Source: Paracoccaceae bacterium
GTDB lineage: Bacteria; Pseudomonadota; Alphaproteobacteria; Rhodobacterales; Rhodobacteraceae
Length of the DNA stretch: 64,000 nucleotides
Direction: 5' to 3'
NCBI GenBank assembly: GCA_024304985.1
Contig: JAMWZC010000004.1
Coordinates: 248,001 to 312,000, forward strand
Both the position numbers and the translations under genes were made by a program. Positions 43,223 through 53,037 of this stretch are shown here, one piece after another (within the stretch, counting starts at the first letter, position 1; each line of letters opens with the position of its first letter). The notes below the pieces were generated by a model that was given only the letters and a program-made list of their open reading frames with translations, searched no databases and was not told the origin of the DNA.

Positions 43223-43564
43223 TCACAGAAGGGCTGGCAGGCCATTGGCCAGCAGGCAATTGAGCGTGTCCGGCCGGGACACGATATTTGTCACAAGTTC
43301 CACCGTATTCGCCGTGGGGCCGGTGATGCTGTCCGCCGCAAGCGACAGCAATTCACGGCTGTTCGCATTGTCGACGATGCAATCCACCGCAGGCGCCACC
43401 GGCACACCGGGGAAGCGGTCCACCAGAACCGGCGTGATCGCGGCGCGTGCGGCGTCGCGGGTTAGCCTGTCCTGATCGGCCGGCGTGCAGGCGGCCAGCG
43501 TGGCGGCGCAAAGCACCGCCACCGACAGCCCGCGCAGGGCGTTTATCCCCGTGCGGCGGCTCAA
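43223..43564 (-). CDS. Lipoprotein inserted between sdhA and sdhB
   Basis: A 113-residue protein with a lipobox LAAC (Cys26) after a signal-type N-terminus, then a helical domain with two more cysteines (about 62 and 102) that could form a disulfide in the periplasm. The start appears to be TTG at 43564, overlapping the sdhA stop (TTGA). No domain recognised. Its place inside the sdh operon, 13 bp before sdhB, suggests constant co-expression with complex II; whether it acts on it is unknown. Confidence 0.75.
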   Translation of the reverse strand: MSRRTGINALRGLSVAVLCAATLAACTPADQDRLTRDAARAAITPVLVDRFPGVPVAPAVDCIVDNANSRELLSLAADSITGPTANTVELVTNIVSRPDTLNCLLANGLPALL

Positions 43565-45366
43565 TAGACCCGCGCCTTGGGCGCGATTTTCTTCAGGTCG
43601 ATCCCGCCTTCGGCTTCCTTGGTCAGAGGCTCGGTCACGACCCGGCGATAGCTCAGATCCACCTTGGTGCCATCGACCCGCGCGATGGTATGCTTGCGCC
43701 AGTTGGCATCATCCCGGTCGGGATAATCCTCATGGGCATGCGCGCCACGCGATTCCTTGCGCGCCTCGGCCCCCACGATGGTGGCCAGCGCGTTGGGCAT
43801 CAGGTTGGTCAGCTCCAGCGTCTCCATCAGGTCGGAGTTCCAGATCAGGCTGCGGTCGGTGACCTTGATGTCATCCATCTTGCCCGCCACGGCGGTCATC
43901 TTGGCGACACCTTCAGCCAGCGTCTTGTCGGTGCGGAACACGGCCGCATCGGCCTGCATCGTCTTTTGCATCTCAAGCCGCAGCTCGGCAGTGCCGATAT
44001 TGCCCTTGGCATGGCGCAGACCGTCGAAACGGGTGAACGCATACTCGATCGAGGCCGGGTTCGCCTTGGGGTTCGGCGCGCCCGCCGTCACGACCTGCCC
44101 CGCCTTGATCGCGGCGGCGCGGCCAAAGACCACAAGGTCGATCAAGGAGTTCGAGCCAAGACGGTTCGCCCCATGCACCGAGGCACAGCCCGCCTCGCCC
44201 ACGGCCATCAGGCCGGGCACGATCCGGTCGGGATCGTCAGCGGTCGGGTTCAGCACTTCGCCCCAATAGTTGGTGGGGATACCGCCCATGTTGTAATGCA
44301 CGGTCGGCAGCACCGGGATCGGTTCCTTGGTCACGTCCACACCGGCGAAGATGCGCGCGCTTTCCGAAATACCGGGCAGACGCAGATGCAGTGCCTCGGG
44401 CGGCAGGTGGTTCAGGTGCAGGTGGATGTGATCACCATCCGGGCCGACACCGCGCCCCTCGCGGATCTCCATCGTCATGCAGCGGGACACCACATCGCGG
44501 CTGGCCAGATCCTTGTAGGTCGGCGCATAGCGTTCCATGAACCGCTCGCCTTCCGAATTGGTCAGATAGCCGCCCTCGCCGCGCGCGCCCTCGGTGATCA
44601 GGCAGCCCGCGCCATAGATGCCGGTGGGGTGGAACTGGACGAATTCCATGTCCTGCAAGGGCAGACCCTGCCGCGCCACCATCCCGTTGCCGTCGCCGGT
44701 GCAGGTATGGGCGGATGTCGCGCTGAAATAGGCGCGGCCATAGCCGCCCGTCGCCAGCACCACCATCTTGGCGTTGAACACATGCATCGTGCCATCGTCC
44801 AGCTTCCAGCAGACGACACCCTGACAGACGCCATCTTCCGACATGATCAGGTCGATGGCGAAATATTCGATATAGAACTCGGCCTTCTGCTTCAGGCTTT
44901 GCCCATAAAGCGTGTGCAGGATCGCGTGACCGGTCCGGTCAGCGGCGGCACAGGTGCGCTGCACGGGCGGGCCTTCACCGAATTCGGTCGTGTGACCACC
45001 AAAGGGGCGCTGATAGATCTTGCCCTCTTCGGTGCGGGAAAACGGCACGCCGTAATGTTCCAGCTCGTACACCGCCTTGGGCGCTTCACGGGCGAGGTAT
45101 TCCATCGCGTCCGTATCACCCAGCCAGTCCGACCCCTTGACGGTGTCATACATGTGCCACTGCCAGTGATCCGGACCCATGTTCGACAGGGACGCCGCGA
45201 TTCCACCCTGCGCCGCCACGGTATGCGAGCGGGTCGGGAACACCTTGGTCACGCATGCGGTGCGCAGCCCTTGTTCGGCCATGCCCAGCGTCGCGCGCAG
45301 ACCGGCCCCGCCGGCCCCGACCACCACGACGTCATAGTCGTGGGTTTCATATTCATAAGCTGCCAT
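43561..45366 (-). CDS. sdhA: Succinate dehydrogenase flavoprotein subunit
   Basis: Catalytic subunit of complex II oxidising succinate to fumarate. It is 601 residues with the FAD-binding '[19 protein letters not shown]' (about 12-30), the covalent FAD histidine in '[10 protein letters not shown]' (about 45-54), and active-site segments '[21 protein letters not shown]' and '[10 protein letters not shown]'. The end 'APKARVY' is conserved. Downstream of sdhD by 18 bp. Confidence 0.98.
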   Translation of the reverse strand: MAAYEYETHDYDVVVVGAGGAGLRATLGMAEQGLRTACVTKVFPTRSHTVAAQGGIAASLSNMGPDHWQWHMYDTVKGSDWLGDTDAMEYLAREAPKAVYELEHYGVPFSRTEEGKIYQRPFGGHTTEFGEGPPVQRTCAAADRTGHAILHTLYGQSLKQKAEFYIEYFAIDLIMSEDGVCQGVVCWKLDDGTMHVFNAKMVVLATGGYGRAYFSATSAHTCTGDGNGMVARQGLPLQDMEFVQFHPTGIYGAGCLITEGARGEGGYLTNSEGERFMERYAPTYKDLASRDVVSRCMTMEIREGRGVGPDGDHIHLHLNHLPPEALHLRLPGISESARIFAGVDVTKEPIPVLPTVHYNMGGIPTNYWGEVLNPTADDPDRIVPGLMAVGEAGCASVHGANRLGSNSLIDLVVFGRAAAIKAGQVVTAGAPNPKANPASIEYAFTRFDGLRHAKGNIGTAELRLEMQKTMQADAAVFRTDKTLAEGVAKMTAVAGKMDDIKVTDRSLIWNSDLMETLELTNLMPNALATIVGAEARKESRGAHAHEDYPDRDDANWRKHTIARVDGTKVDLSYRRVVTEPLTKEAEGGIDLKKIAPKARVY

Positions 45367-45384
45367 TGCAACGGTCTCCGAAAA

Positions 45385-45756
45385 TTAAAGCGCGATCTTG
45401 GCGATGGCGAACAGCCCGGTGGCCGCTGCGCCATAGCTCAGGCAGGTCACCGCGATGATCACGATTTTCTGTGTCGTCCCGTGGACATAGTCCTCGATCA
45501 TGGTTTGGGCACCGTCGTTGAAATGTTTGAATCCAACGATCAGGGTCAACCCTGCCACGATGGCCGGGAAAGGCCGCGCGAAGTGGGCCAGCACATCCGC
45601 ATGCGGCGCGCCCAGCATCGGCCCGAAGGTGAACACGAACAAGGGGATCAGGATCAGCAACGCGACGGAAGAGACTTTCATCGACCAGAAATGGGCCGTG
45701 CCCGTCTTGGCCGATCCCATGCCCATGGCGCGTTTGCGGTCGGTCAGGTAACGCAT
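45385..45756 (-). CDS. sdhD: Succinate dehydrogenase membrane anchor subunit
   Basis: Quinone/heme-binding anchor of complex II, 123 residues with three predicted helices (about 27-50, 58-80, 95-118). The anchor motif 'GFKHFNDGAQTMIEDY' near 75 fits SdhD; the heme histidine would be in this segment or just before. Start chosen at ATG 45756, where GAGGAGG lies 6 nt upstream; the ATG two codons earlier would place that site on top of the start codon. Confidence 0.93.
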   Translation of the reverse strand: MRYLTDRKRAMGMGSAKTGTAHFWSMKVSSVALLILIPLFVFTFGPMLGAPHADVLAHFARPFPAIVAGLTLIVGFKHFNDGAQTMIEDYVHGTTQKIVIIAVTCLSYGAAATGLFAIAKIAL

Positions 45757-45767
45757 GTCCATCCTCC

Positions 45768-46151
45768 TCAGATCACGGCCACGGTCAGCAGGGTCAGCAG
45801 CACCGACCCGCCGATCACCGCATAACCCAGCTTGTAGGCGGTCGGCAGGTCCAGACCCACCGCATTGTCCCAGATCAGGTGCCGCACACCCGCCAGCGTG
45901 TGATACCACAGCGCCCACAGCGACAGGAACATCACCAGATCCCCGAACCAACTGGTGATCACCCCATCCGCAATGGCGAAATACTCGGGCGAGGTTGCAG
46001 CTGCCAGAAACCACCACACGATCAGCAACGCGGCCAGGATCAGCGCATTGCCGGTGATCCGCGTCAGGATCGAGGTGATCGAGGTCAGCTGCGGGCGATA
46101 GATTGACAGGTGCGGCGAAAGCGGGCGGTTGCCCCGGTTCACGTCAGCCAT
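45768..46151 (-). CDS. sdhC: Succinate dehydrogenase cytochrome b556 subunit
   Basis: Heme-carrying anchor subunit, 127 residues, three helices. N-terminal 'RPLSPHLSIYRPQLTSITSILTRITG' (about 8-33) is the family signature, and 'HTLAGVRHLIWD' (about 83-94) holds the heme-ligand histidine. First gene of sdhCDAB. Its upstream region carries the TGTGATCACA operator candidates. Confidence 0.95.
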   Translation of the reverse strand: MADVNRGNRPLSPHLSIYRPQLTSITSILTRITGNALILAALLIVWWFLAAATSPEYFAIADGVITSWFGDLVMFLSLWALWYHTLAGVRHLIWDNAVGLDLPTAYKLGYAVIGGSVLLTLLTVAVI

Positions 46152-46476
46152 GTGTCCCTTCCTTCTTGGGTTGCGAAAGGACCGGCGCCAACATTGCACA
46201 CGACGGTATACCTTTCGATGCCTTTTGCGGCCTTGATACTCTTTTTAGCGGCTCTGTCACGTCAGCACAGCCCCGAGATGCAGAAAAATCTGCGCGAAGT
46301 GACGCAATGAAGGGTTTCGTGATCACAACAGGTTTAGCTGTGATCACAAACGCACCCATCGCATCCCCTCAAACGGGAATCACGCGACGTAAACCCGCCC
46401 AGATCCGGTCAGGACAAGCAGGCTTTTGCCCATGTCGGCACCCGAACCCCTGCGAAACCGGTCACGCATTTTGTGA
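46152..46476. other. Non-coding region between sdhC and the mch operon
   Basis: This 325-bp gap has no convincing ORF. It holds the sdhC promoter, the paired TGTGATCACA-type sites (46319-46348), part of a third site at 46472, and a short dyad GCAGA-aaaa-TCTGC (46280-46293). No intrinsic terminator for the upstream mch gene was found. Confidence 0.6.
46318..46348. promoter_or_regulatory. Paired operator candidates upstream of sdhC
   Basis: CGTGATCACA (46318-46327, 9/10) and TGTGATCACA (46339-46348, perfect), centres 21 bp apart (two helical turns), about 165-200 bp before the sdhC ATG. The same pair with the same spacing precedes sucC. Confidence 0.65.
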
Positions 46477-46481
46477 TCACA
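46472..46481. promoter_or_regulatory. Third TGTGATCACA site, over the mch stop codon
   Basis: Perfect palindrome preceded by TTT, covering the TGA stop of mch, about 325 bp before sdhC. It may act with the pair at 46318-46348 by looping. Confidence 0.5.
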
Positions 46482-47535
46482 TCGGCATCAATGCCCAGTA
46501 ATCCAGATCCAGCAACACATGCGGCTGATACTTGCCATCGTCGCTTTTCAGGCGGAACGCCCCCGCCGCATTGGTCGCGACCAGCCGCAACCGGATCGCC
46601 CCCACGCCCGGCGCTGATGTCTCGGCCTTGTCCAGCACCTCGGACCAGGCGCGGATCGTGTCGCCACTGAAACAGGGGTTGGCATGGGCGCCCGCGTTCA
46701 GACCCACGATCATCTGCGCATTGGCCAGACCATTGAAGGACAGCGCCCGCGCCATGCTGATCACATGCCCGCCATAGATCAGCCGCCGCCCATCCGCACG
46801 CTGCGTGGCGTCGAAATGCACCTTGGCGGTGTTCTGCCACAGCCGCGTGGCGATCATGTGCTCGGCCTCCTCGACCGTCACACCATCCACATGGTCGATC
46901 GTCTCGCCGATCTCGTAATCGCCCCAGCGATGCGGCGCGCCGGACAGGGTGAAATCATGGTTCGTGAAATCCAGCCCCTCGGGCACCACAAGCTGATCCG
47001 GCGTCAGGGCCTGCGCCAGTTCCGGCACCACCGTCTCCGGCGCTGGTGCGCTGGTATCGTTCTTGCGCACCATCACCCAGCGCACATAATCCAGCACCAC
47101 CTCGTCCCGCTGGTTCAGGCCGCGCGTGCGCACATAGACCACGCCCGACTGCCCGTTGGAATTCTGCTTCAGCCCGATGACCTCGGAGGTCGAGCGGATC
47201 GTATCCCCCGCATAGACCGGCTTCAGCCAGCGCCCCTCGGCATAGCCCAGATTGGCAATCGCGTTCAAAGACACATCGGGCACGGTCTTGCCAAAGACGA
47301 TGTGAAACGCCGCCAGATCATCCAGCGGGCTTTCCGGCAGACCACAGGCGCGCGCGAATTCATCCGACGAATACAAGGCATGCCGCATCGGATAAAGCGC
47401 GTGATACATCGCCCGCTCTCCGCCCGACACCGTGCGCGGCACGGCATGGTCGATCACCTGCCCTATACGATAGTCCTCAAAGAACCGACCCGCGCTTGTC
47501 TTGATCGGAACCACATGAAATTGCGGGACTTTCAT
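46477..47535 (-). CDS. mch: Mesaconyl-CoA hydratase
   Basis: MaoC-type dehydratase of the ethylmalonyl-CoA pathway, converting mesaconyl-C1-CoA to beta-methylmalyl-CoA. It is 352 residues with two hot-dog domains; the first has 'GRFFEDYRIGQVIDHAVPRTVSGGERAMYHAL' (about 16-47) and 'GKTVPDVSLNAIANLGYAEGRW', the second 'WGDYEIGETIDHVDGVTVEEAEHMI'. The ATG at 47535 directly follows the DUF1737 stop codon. Last gene of the mcl2-nnrU-DUF1737-mch operon. Confidence 0.92.
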   Translation of the reverse strand: MKVPQFHVVPIKTSAGRFFEDYRIGQVIDHAVPRTVSGGERAMYHALYPMRHALYSSDEFARACGLPESPLDDLAAFHIVFGKTVPDVSLNAIANLGYAEGRWLKPVYAGDTIRSTSEVIGLKQNSNGQSGVVYVRTRGLNQRDEVVLDYVRWVMVRKNDTSAPAPETVVPELAQALTPDQLVVPEGLDFTNHDFTLSGAPHRWGDYEIGETIDHVDGVTVEEAEHMIATRLWQNTAKVHFDATQRADGRRLIYGGHVISMARALSFNGLANAQMIVGLNAGAHANPCFSGDTIRAWSEVLDKAETSAPGVGAIRLRLVATNAAGAFRLKSDDGKYQPHVLLDLDYWALMPM

Positions 47536-47739
47536 TCACTGCTCTCCAAGACTGAGTTCAGGGGAATAGGTGCCTTGCACCTCCTTGGTGACGGCTTGCC
47601 CACAGCGCATCACGCCATTGGCCGCATCGAACGCATAGGTCGGGCCGCCATGCAGCACCCAACCCTTGTTCAGCGCCTCTGTCACCTTGTGACAAAAGGC
47701 GGATGTGTCATCGGCGGTCAGGAAACGGTAAAGCTGCAT
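47536..47739 (-). CDS. DUF1737 family small protein
   Basis: A 67-residue protein from ATG 47739, starting MQLYRFLTADDTSAFCHKVT with the DUF1737 pattern 'KVTEALNKGWVLHGGPTYAFD' (about 18-38). A soluble single-domain protein of unknown function, often found fused or alone in alphaproteobacteria. It is packed between nnrU (4 bp) and mch (0 bp), so it is surely cotranscribed with the mesaconyl-CoA hydratase. Confidence 0.82.
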   Translation of the reverse strand: MQLYRFLTADDTSAFCHKVTEALNKGWVLHGGPTYAFDAANGVMRCGQAVTKEVQGTYSPELSLGEQ

Positions 47740-47743
47740 CACA

Positions 47744-48289
47744 TCACCCCGGAAACGGCCAGACACCCAGCCAGGCATGGATCGCAGTCATCAGGCCAAA
47801 GGTCACCAGCGTGATGACCACCAGAAGAATATCCTTCTTCACCTCGCCCGGAGCGGGCCGCGCCCAGACTTCGGACCGGTTGATCAGGATCACCGATCCC
47901 ACCGCCCAGACCAGCATGCCGCCGAACAGGATGATCGAGGCCAGATCCCCGTTCACCAGCAGATGCGCCACCGCCCAGATCTTGACCGCCGTCAACTGCG
48001 GATGCCGCATCTTGCCGCGCAGACGGCCTGTCGTGGCGCTCATACCATAGACGAACACGGCGATCAGCATCATCAGGTTGTTCAGATGCACGGTCCAGCT
48101 TGGCGGGGACCAGACATGGATGAACTCTGCTCCGCGATAGCCGAAGATCATCATCAGCAGGCTGGTCACCAAAGCCACGGCCACCAGCCCCTTGCCCCTG
48201 TTGCCCATCGCGGCACGCGCATCGGGGGCCAGTCGCTTGAAGTAATGGGCCGCCGCCCAAAGGATCACGCCGAGGGTCAGAAGGATCAT
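47744..48289 (-). CDS. NnrU family membrane protein
   Basis: A 181-residue inner-membrane protein with five or six helices, e.g. about 1-15, 37-58, 72-95 and 130-178, and the NnrU segment 'HVWSPPSWTVHLNNLMMLIAVFVYG' (about 60-84). The family was named from the nitrite reductase cluster of Rhodobacter but has no proven biochemical role, and related proteins resemble isoprenylcysteine methyltransferases. Here it sits between mcl2 (14 bp) and DUF1737, in a carbon-metabolism operon without any denitrification gene. Confidence 0.85.
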   Translation of the reverse strand: MILLTLGVILWAAAHYFKRLAPDARAAMGNRGKGLVAVALVTSLLMMIFGYRGAEFIHVWSPPSWTVHLNNLMMLIAVFVYGMSATTGRLRGKMRHPQLTAVKIWAVAHLLVNGDLASIILFGGMLVWAVGSVILINRSEVWARPAPGEVKKDILLVVITLVTFGLMTAIHAWLGVWPFPG

Positions 48290-48303
48290 GGGGAACGCTC
48301 CGC

Positions 48304-49149
48304 TCAGAGGGACGCGATGGCGGATGCCATGGCGAGGATTTTCTTGGCGGTCTCAACATGCAGGTTTTCGACGATTTTACCATCCACCACGGCCACGCCC
48401 TGCCCGCTCGCCTGCACCTGCTCGAACGCCTCGATCTGACGACGGGCCAGATCGACCTCGGCGTCGGACGGGGCGAACACCGCATTGGTCACCTCGACCT
48501 GCGCCGGATGGATCAGGGTCTTTCCGTCAAAGCCCAGATCACGGCCCTGTTCACATTCCGCGCGCAAGCCCTCATCGTCCTTGAACTGGTTATAGACCCC
48601 GTCGATCGCGATCACGCCGTAAGCCCGCGCCGCCATCAGGATCGTCTGCAAGGCCATCTGCATCGGCAGACGGTCCGCGCGCGAACGGCAGTTCAGCTCT
48701 TTCGCCAGATCGTTGGTGCCCGCGACAAACCCGGTCAACTGCGGATGCGCGGCAATCGCGCCCGCGTTCAGGATGCCCAGCGGCGTCTCCATCATCGCCC
48801 AGATCGGCGTGCCATTACCCAAAAGGTCCGACAGCGCCTGCACATCGGCTGCGGAATTCACCTTGGGCAGCAGGAACACATCCGCACCCGCATCGCGCAG
48901 CGCGTCCACATCACCGGCCCCCCATGCCGTATCCAGCCCGTTGATGCGGATGATCTTGACCTTGTCGCCATAGCCACCCACCGCAAGGGCCTGCGCCAGC
49001 GTGGCCCGCGCCTCGACCTTGGCATCGGGCGTCACCGCATCCTCCAGATCGAAGATGATCGCATCCACCGGCAGATCGCGCGCCTTCTCCAGCGCACGCT
49101 CTTTCGAGCCGGGGATATAGAGAACCGAACGATAGGGGCGGACATCCAT
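48304..49149 (-). CDS. mcl2: (3S)-malyl-CoA thioesterase (CitE-like, Mcl2)
   Basis: A 281-residue CoA-ester lyase/thioesterase. The N-terminus 'PYRSVLYIPGSKERALEKA' and 'IIFDLEDAVTPDAK' (metal-binding Asp/Glu) match the shorter Mcl2 paralogue of R. sphaeroides rather than the about 318-residue Mcl1 lyase. Mcl2 hydrolyses (3S)-malyl-CoA to malate, the last step of apparent malate synthase activity in organisms without the glyoxylate shunt. Motifs 'MMETPLGILNAGAI' and 'GKTLIHPAQVEV' are conserved. Its upstream region carries a variant of the ccr/ecm motif. A lyase role is the alternative. Confidence 0.85.
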   Translation of the reverse strand: MDVRPYRSVLYIPGSKERALEKARDLPVDAIIFDLEDAVTPDAKVEARATLAQALAVGGYGDKVKIIRINGLDTAWGAGDVDALRDAGADVFLLPKVNSAADVQALSDLLGNGTPIWAMMETPLGILNAGAIAAHPQLTGFVAGTNDLAKELNCRSRADRLPMQMALQTILMAARAYGVIAIDGVYNQFKDDEGLRAECEQGRDLGFDGKTLIHPAQVEVTNAVFAPSDAEVDLARRQIEAFEQVQASGQGVAVVDGKIVENLHVETAKKILAMASAIASL

Positions 49150-49246
49150 GAGCGGGACCTTTCCTTGAATCTGCGCAGGCGAGTCTGGCGTGTAATAATC
49201 TTGCGCCGAGATGGCATTTTTTGGTGGAAACCTTCAAGACTATTCG

Positions 49247-49259
49247 TGCCGCATCGCAG
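49247..49259. promoter_or_regulatory. Variant of the ccr/ecm motif upstream of mcl2
   Basis: TGCCGCATCGCAG, differing from the ccr/ecm core TGCCGCAATGCAG at two positions and keeping the TGC-N6-GCA dyad, about 100 bp before the mcl2 ATG. Confidence 0.4.
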
Positions 49260-49367
49260 AAAAAAGCGCATGCCACAGCATGCCGTAAACATGGAGCGCC
49301 ACGTTAACCATTATTCAACCTCACCCGCGCAGTCTTGCCGCAGGACGGTCAGCGAAAGGGCGGGGCA

Positions 49368-49697
49368 ATGGCACTGGAACGGACGATTCTGACAGCGGGC
49401 GTGGTCCTTCTGACGATGGCCCTTGCCACCATATCCCCCGCCGCCACCTCGCAAACGACCGCGCATTGCGCCCCGCGCGACCGTGTGGTCGAACGGCTGG
49501 CCGGCACCTATGGCGAAACGCGCCGGTCCATGGGCCTTGGGGCCGACAACGCCGTGGTCGAGGTTTTTGCCAGCGATACCAGCGGCAGCTGGACGATCAC
49601 CGTGACGCTGCCCAACGGCCTGACCTGCATCGTCGCCAGCGGTCAGGCGTTCGAGACGATGGCCGACGCGCCCCCCGCCCCCGGCAAGGGTGCCTGA
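49368..49697 (+). CDS. Hypothetical exported protein
   Basis: A 109-residue protein with a signal peptide (about 1-25, cleavage near SPAA) and a small mature domain holding two cysteines (about 34 and 87) likely to form a disulfide in the periplasm. A pattern 'RVVERLAGTYGETRRSMGLG' is followed by 'VVEVFASDTSGSWTITVTLPNG', possibly a small beta domain. No family recognised. Start at ATG 49368 with AAGGGCGGGG upstream. It converges on the TauE-like gene. Confidence 0.7.
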   Translation: MALERTILTAGVVLLTMALATISPAATSQTTAHCAPRDRVVERLAGTYGETRRSMGLGADNAVVEVFASDTSGSWTITVTLPNGLTCIVASGQAFETMADAPPAPGKGA

Positions 49698-49700
49698 CCG

Positions 49701-50453
49701 TCAGGTCAGCGCATCCCAGATCAGCTTGATCCCCGTCAGCGTCAGCAGAACATAGGTCAGCGCAAAGAAGGCGCGCTCCGGCACCATGTGATGCGCCTTC
49801 ACCCCCAGCCACGCCCCCAACAGCGCGACAGGGGCCAGAAACAGATCGGCCAGCATGGTCTGCGCGGTAAAGATCCCCAGAAAGGCGTAAGGCACGAACT
49901 TGGCGATGTTCACCGCCCAGAACACGATCACGGTCGTCGCCTGAAACGGTGTCTTGCCCAGCTTGCGCGACAAGAGCCAGACCGCCGCAGGCGGCCCGCC
50001 CGCGTGGCTGACAAAACTGGTGAACCCCGCCGTCGCCCCGGCCAATGCCCCCGCCCACAGCGGCAACTCGGCCCGCGCGGCCCGGATCAGGCCCAGTTTC
50101 AACCCCATCTGCCAAGCGACAAAGGCGATCGAGATCGTCCCGATCAGCAACCGGAACACATCGGCATCCGCGATCGTGTAAAGCCACGCGCCCAAGGCCA
50201 CGCCCGGCAGCGCCCCAAGGATCAGCAGCTTGGCATCCGGCGCGCTCCATTTCTTCCAATAGGGGCGCAGATTGGCCACATCCATCAGCATCAGAAGCGG
50301 CAGCATGATGCCAAGGGCCTGCCCCGGCTCCAGCGCCACCGCCAGAATCGAGGCGGCCGCAAAGGCTGCACCCGATCCGAAGCCACCCTTGGAAATCCCC
50401 GCGAACAGAACCGCCGGTATCGCTACCATGAAAAACTGCGCGTCCAGCTCCAT
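49701..50453 (-). CDS. TauE/SafE-family permease (second copy)
   Basis: A 250-residue membrane protein with about 8 helices. It has 'AGISKGGFGSGAAFAAASILA' (about 18-38) and 'ATAGFTSFVSHAGGPPAAVWLL' (about 135-156), the two repeat motifs of the short TauE type. Shorter than the paralogue at 28.5 kb and not accompanied by TIGR02186. Substrate unknown. Divergent from mdh. Confidence 0.88.
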   Translation of the reverse strand: MELDAQFFMVAIPAVLFAGISKGGFGSGAAFAAASILAVALEPGQALGIMLPLLMLMDVANLRPYWKKWSAPDAKLLILGALPGVALGAWLYTIADADVFRLLIGTISIAFVAWQMGLKLGLIRAARAELPLWAGALAGATAGFTSFVSHAGGPPAAVWLLSRKLGKTPFQATTVIVFWAVNIAKFVPYAFLGIFTAQTMLADLFLAPVALLGAWLGVKAHHMVPERAFFALTYVLLTLTGIKLIWDALT

Positions 50454-50471
50454 TTCCGGCCCTGCTCGTGA

Positions 50472-51578
<1,107 letters not shown>

Positions 51579-51624
51579 GCCCATACAACTATTGGTTTCG
51601 CAGACGAAACCTCGGTTCCAAGAC

Positions 51625-51658
51625 ATCAGGGCTGGCCATGGGCCGGCCCTGATTCTTT
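51625..51658 (+). terminator. mdh terminator
   Basis: Stem ATCAGGGC (51625-51632) with GCCCTGAT (51646-51653), extended by GGCC/GGCC inside, about 12 bp in total, followed by TCTTT. It lies between the mdh stop and the sucC operator pair. Confidence 0.65.
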
Positions 51659-51701
51659 CGCAAATCACCCGAACAGCGCATGACTCTGCCGAGTCCCGCT
51701 T

Positions 51702-51732
51702 TGTGATCACAGATTTTCAGGGTGTGATCACA
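51702..51732. promoter_or_regulatory. Paired operator candidates upstream of sucC
   Basis: Two perfect TGTGATCACA palindromes (51702-51711 and 51723-51732) with centres 21 bp apart, the same arrangement as at sdhC, about 110-135 bp before the sucC ATG. They lie after the mdh terminator, as expected for a sucC promoter region. Confidence 0.7.
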
Positions 51733-51839
51733 AATGCGAAAATTATCGCTCAAAAGCCGGGAAAGCGCCGAAAACCGTTTATTTCCACGTCCAACCTGTG
51801 CCAAACCCCGTCGCAATCGCAGCAAGACGGGACAATTTC

Positions 51840-53033
51840 ATGAACATTCATGAGTATCAGGCGAAGGCCCTCCTTCGCACCTACGGCGCCCCGGTCTCGG
51901 ACGGACGTGTCGTCTTCCGGGCCGAAGAAGCCAAAACCGCCGCAGGCGAACTGGACGGACCCCTCTGGGTCGTCAAGGCGCAGATCCACGCGGGCGGTCG
52001 CGGCAAGGGCAAGTTCAAGGAATCCGACGCCGGTGAAAAGGGCGGTGTCCGTCTTGCCAAGTCGGTCGAAGAGGCCGCCGAGGAAGCCAAGAAGATGCTG
52101 GGCCGCACGCTGGTCACGCATCAGACCGGCCCCGCAGGCAAGCAGGTCAACCGCATCTACATCGAAGATGGCTCCGGCATCACGACCGAGCTTTATCTGG
52201 CGCTTCTGGTGGACCGCCAGACCAGCCGCATTTCCTTTGTCTGCTCGACCGAGGGCGGCATGGATATCGAGGAAGTGGCCGAGCACACGCCCGAGAAAAT
52301 CCTGTCCTTCAGCGTCGATCCGGCCACGGGCTATCAGGGCTTCCACGGCCGCCGCATCGCCTTCTCGCTGGGCCTTGAGGGCGCGCAGATCAAGCAATGC
52401 GTCAACCTGATGGGTCTGCTCTACAAAGCCTTCGTCGAAAAAGACATGGAGATGCTGGAGATCAACCCGCTGATCGTGACCGACAAGGGCGATCTGAAGG
52501 TGCTGGACGCCAAGGTCAGCTTCGACGGCAACGCGATCTATCGCCATTCCGACATCGCCGCCCTGCGCGACGAGACGGAAGAGGACCCCAAGGAACTCGC
52601 CGCATCCAAATACGACCTCAACTACATCGCGCTGGATGGCGAGATCGGCTGCATGGTCAACGGCGCGGGTCTTGCGATGGCCACGATGGACATCATCAAA
52701 CTCTACGGTGCCGAACCTGCCAACTTCCTTGACGTGGGCGGTGGCGCCACCAAGGAAAAGGTGACCGAGGCGTTCAAGATCATCACCTCCGACCCCAATG
52801 TCAAAGGCATCCTCGTGAACATCTTCGGCGGCATCATGCGCTGCGATGTCATCGCCGAGGGCGTTCTGGCTGCGGTCAAGGAAGTGGGCCTGAAAGTGCC
52901 GCTGGTCGTGCGCCTTGAGGGCACGAATGTCGACAAGGGCAAGGAAATCATCCGCAACTCCGGTCTGGATGTGATCGCGGCAGACGACCTGCGCGATGGC
53001 GCAGAAAAGATCGTCAAAGCGGTGAAAGGATAA
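51840..53033 (+). CDS. sucC: Succinyl-CoA synthetase, beta subunit
   Basis: Forms succinate and ATP (or GTP) from succinyl-CoA with SucD. It is 397 residues starting [12 protein letters not shown], with the ATP-grasp segment '[17 protein letters not shown]' (about 44-60) and '[19 protein letters not shown]' (about 298-316). First gene of sucCDAB; its upstream region carries the paired palindromes. Confidence 0.97.
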   Translation: MNIHEYQAKALLRTYGAPVSDGRVVFRAEEAKTAAGELDGPLWVVKAQIHAGGRGKGKFKESDAGEKGGVRLAKSVEEAAEEAKKMLGRTLVTHQTGPAGKQVNRIYIEDGSGITTELYLALLVDRQTSRISFVCSTEGGMDIEEVAEHTPEKILSFSVDPATGYQGFHGRRIAFSLGLEGAQIKQCVNLMGLLYKAFVEKDMEMLEINPLIVTDKGDLKVLDAKVSFDGNAIYRHSDIAALRDETEEDPKELAASKYDLNYIALDGEIGCMVNGAGLAMATMDIIKLYGAEPANFLDVGGGATKEKVTEAFKIITSDPNVKGILVNIFGGIMRCDVIAEGVLAAVKEVGLKVPLVVRLEGTNVDKGKEIIRNSGLDVIAADDLRDGAEKIVKAVKG

Positions 53034-53037
53034 GAGC

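Noticed and set aside
26775-45960. Other GTGATCAC copies inside genes (about 26776, 27113, 44430, 45957)
   Set aside because: They are single, lack one or both outer bases of TGTGATCACA and sit in codons for Ile-Val-Thr or similar, so they are explained by coding.
48304-49149. Malyl-CoA lyase Mcl1
   Set aside because: The protein is shorter and its N-terminus fits the thioesterase paralogue Mcl2; Mcl1 would be about 318 residues.
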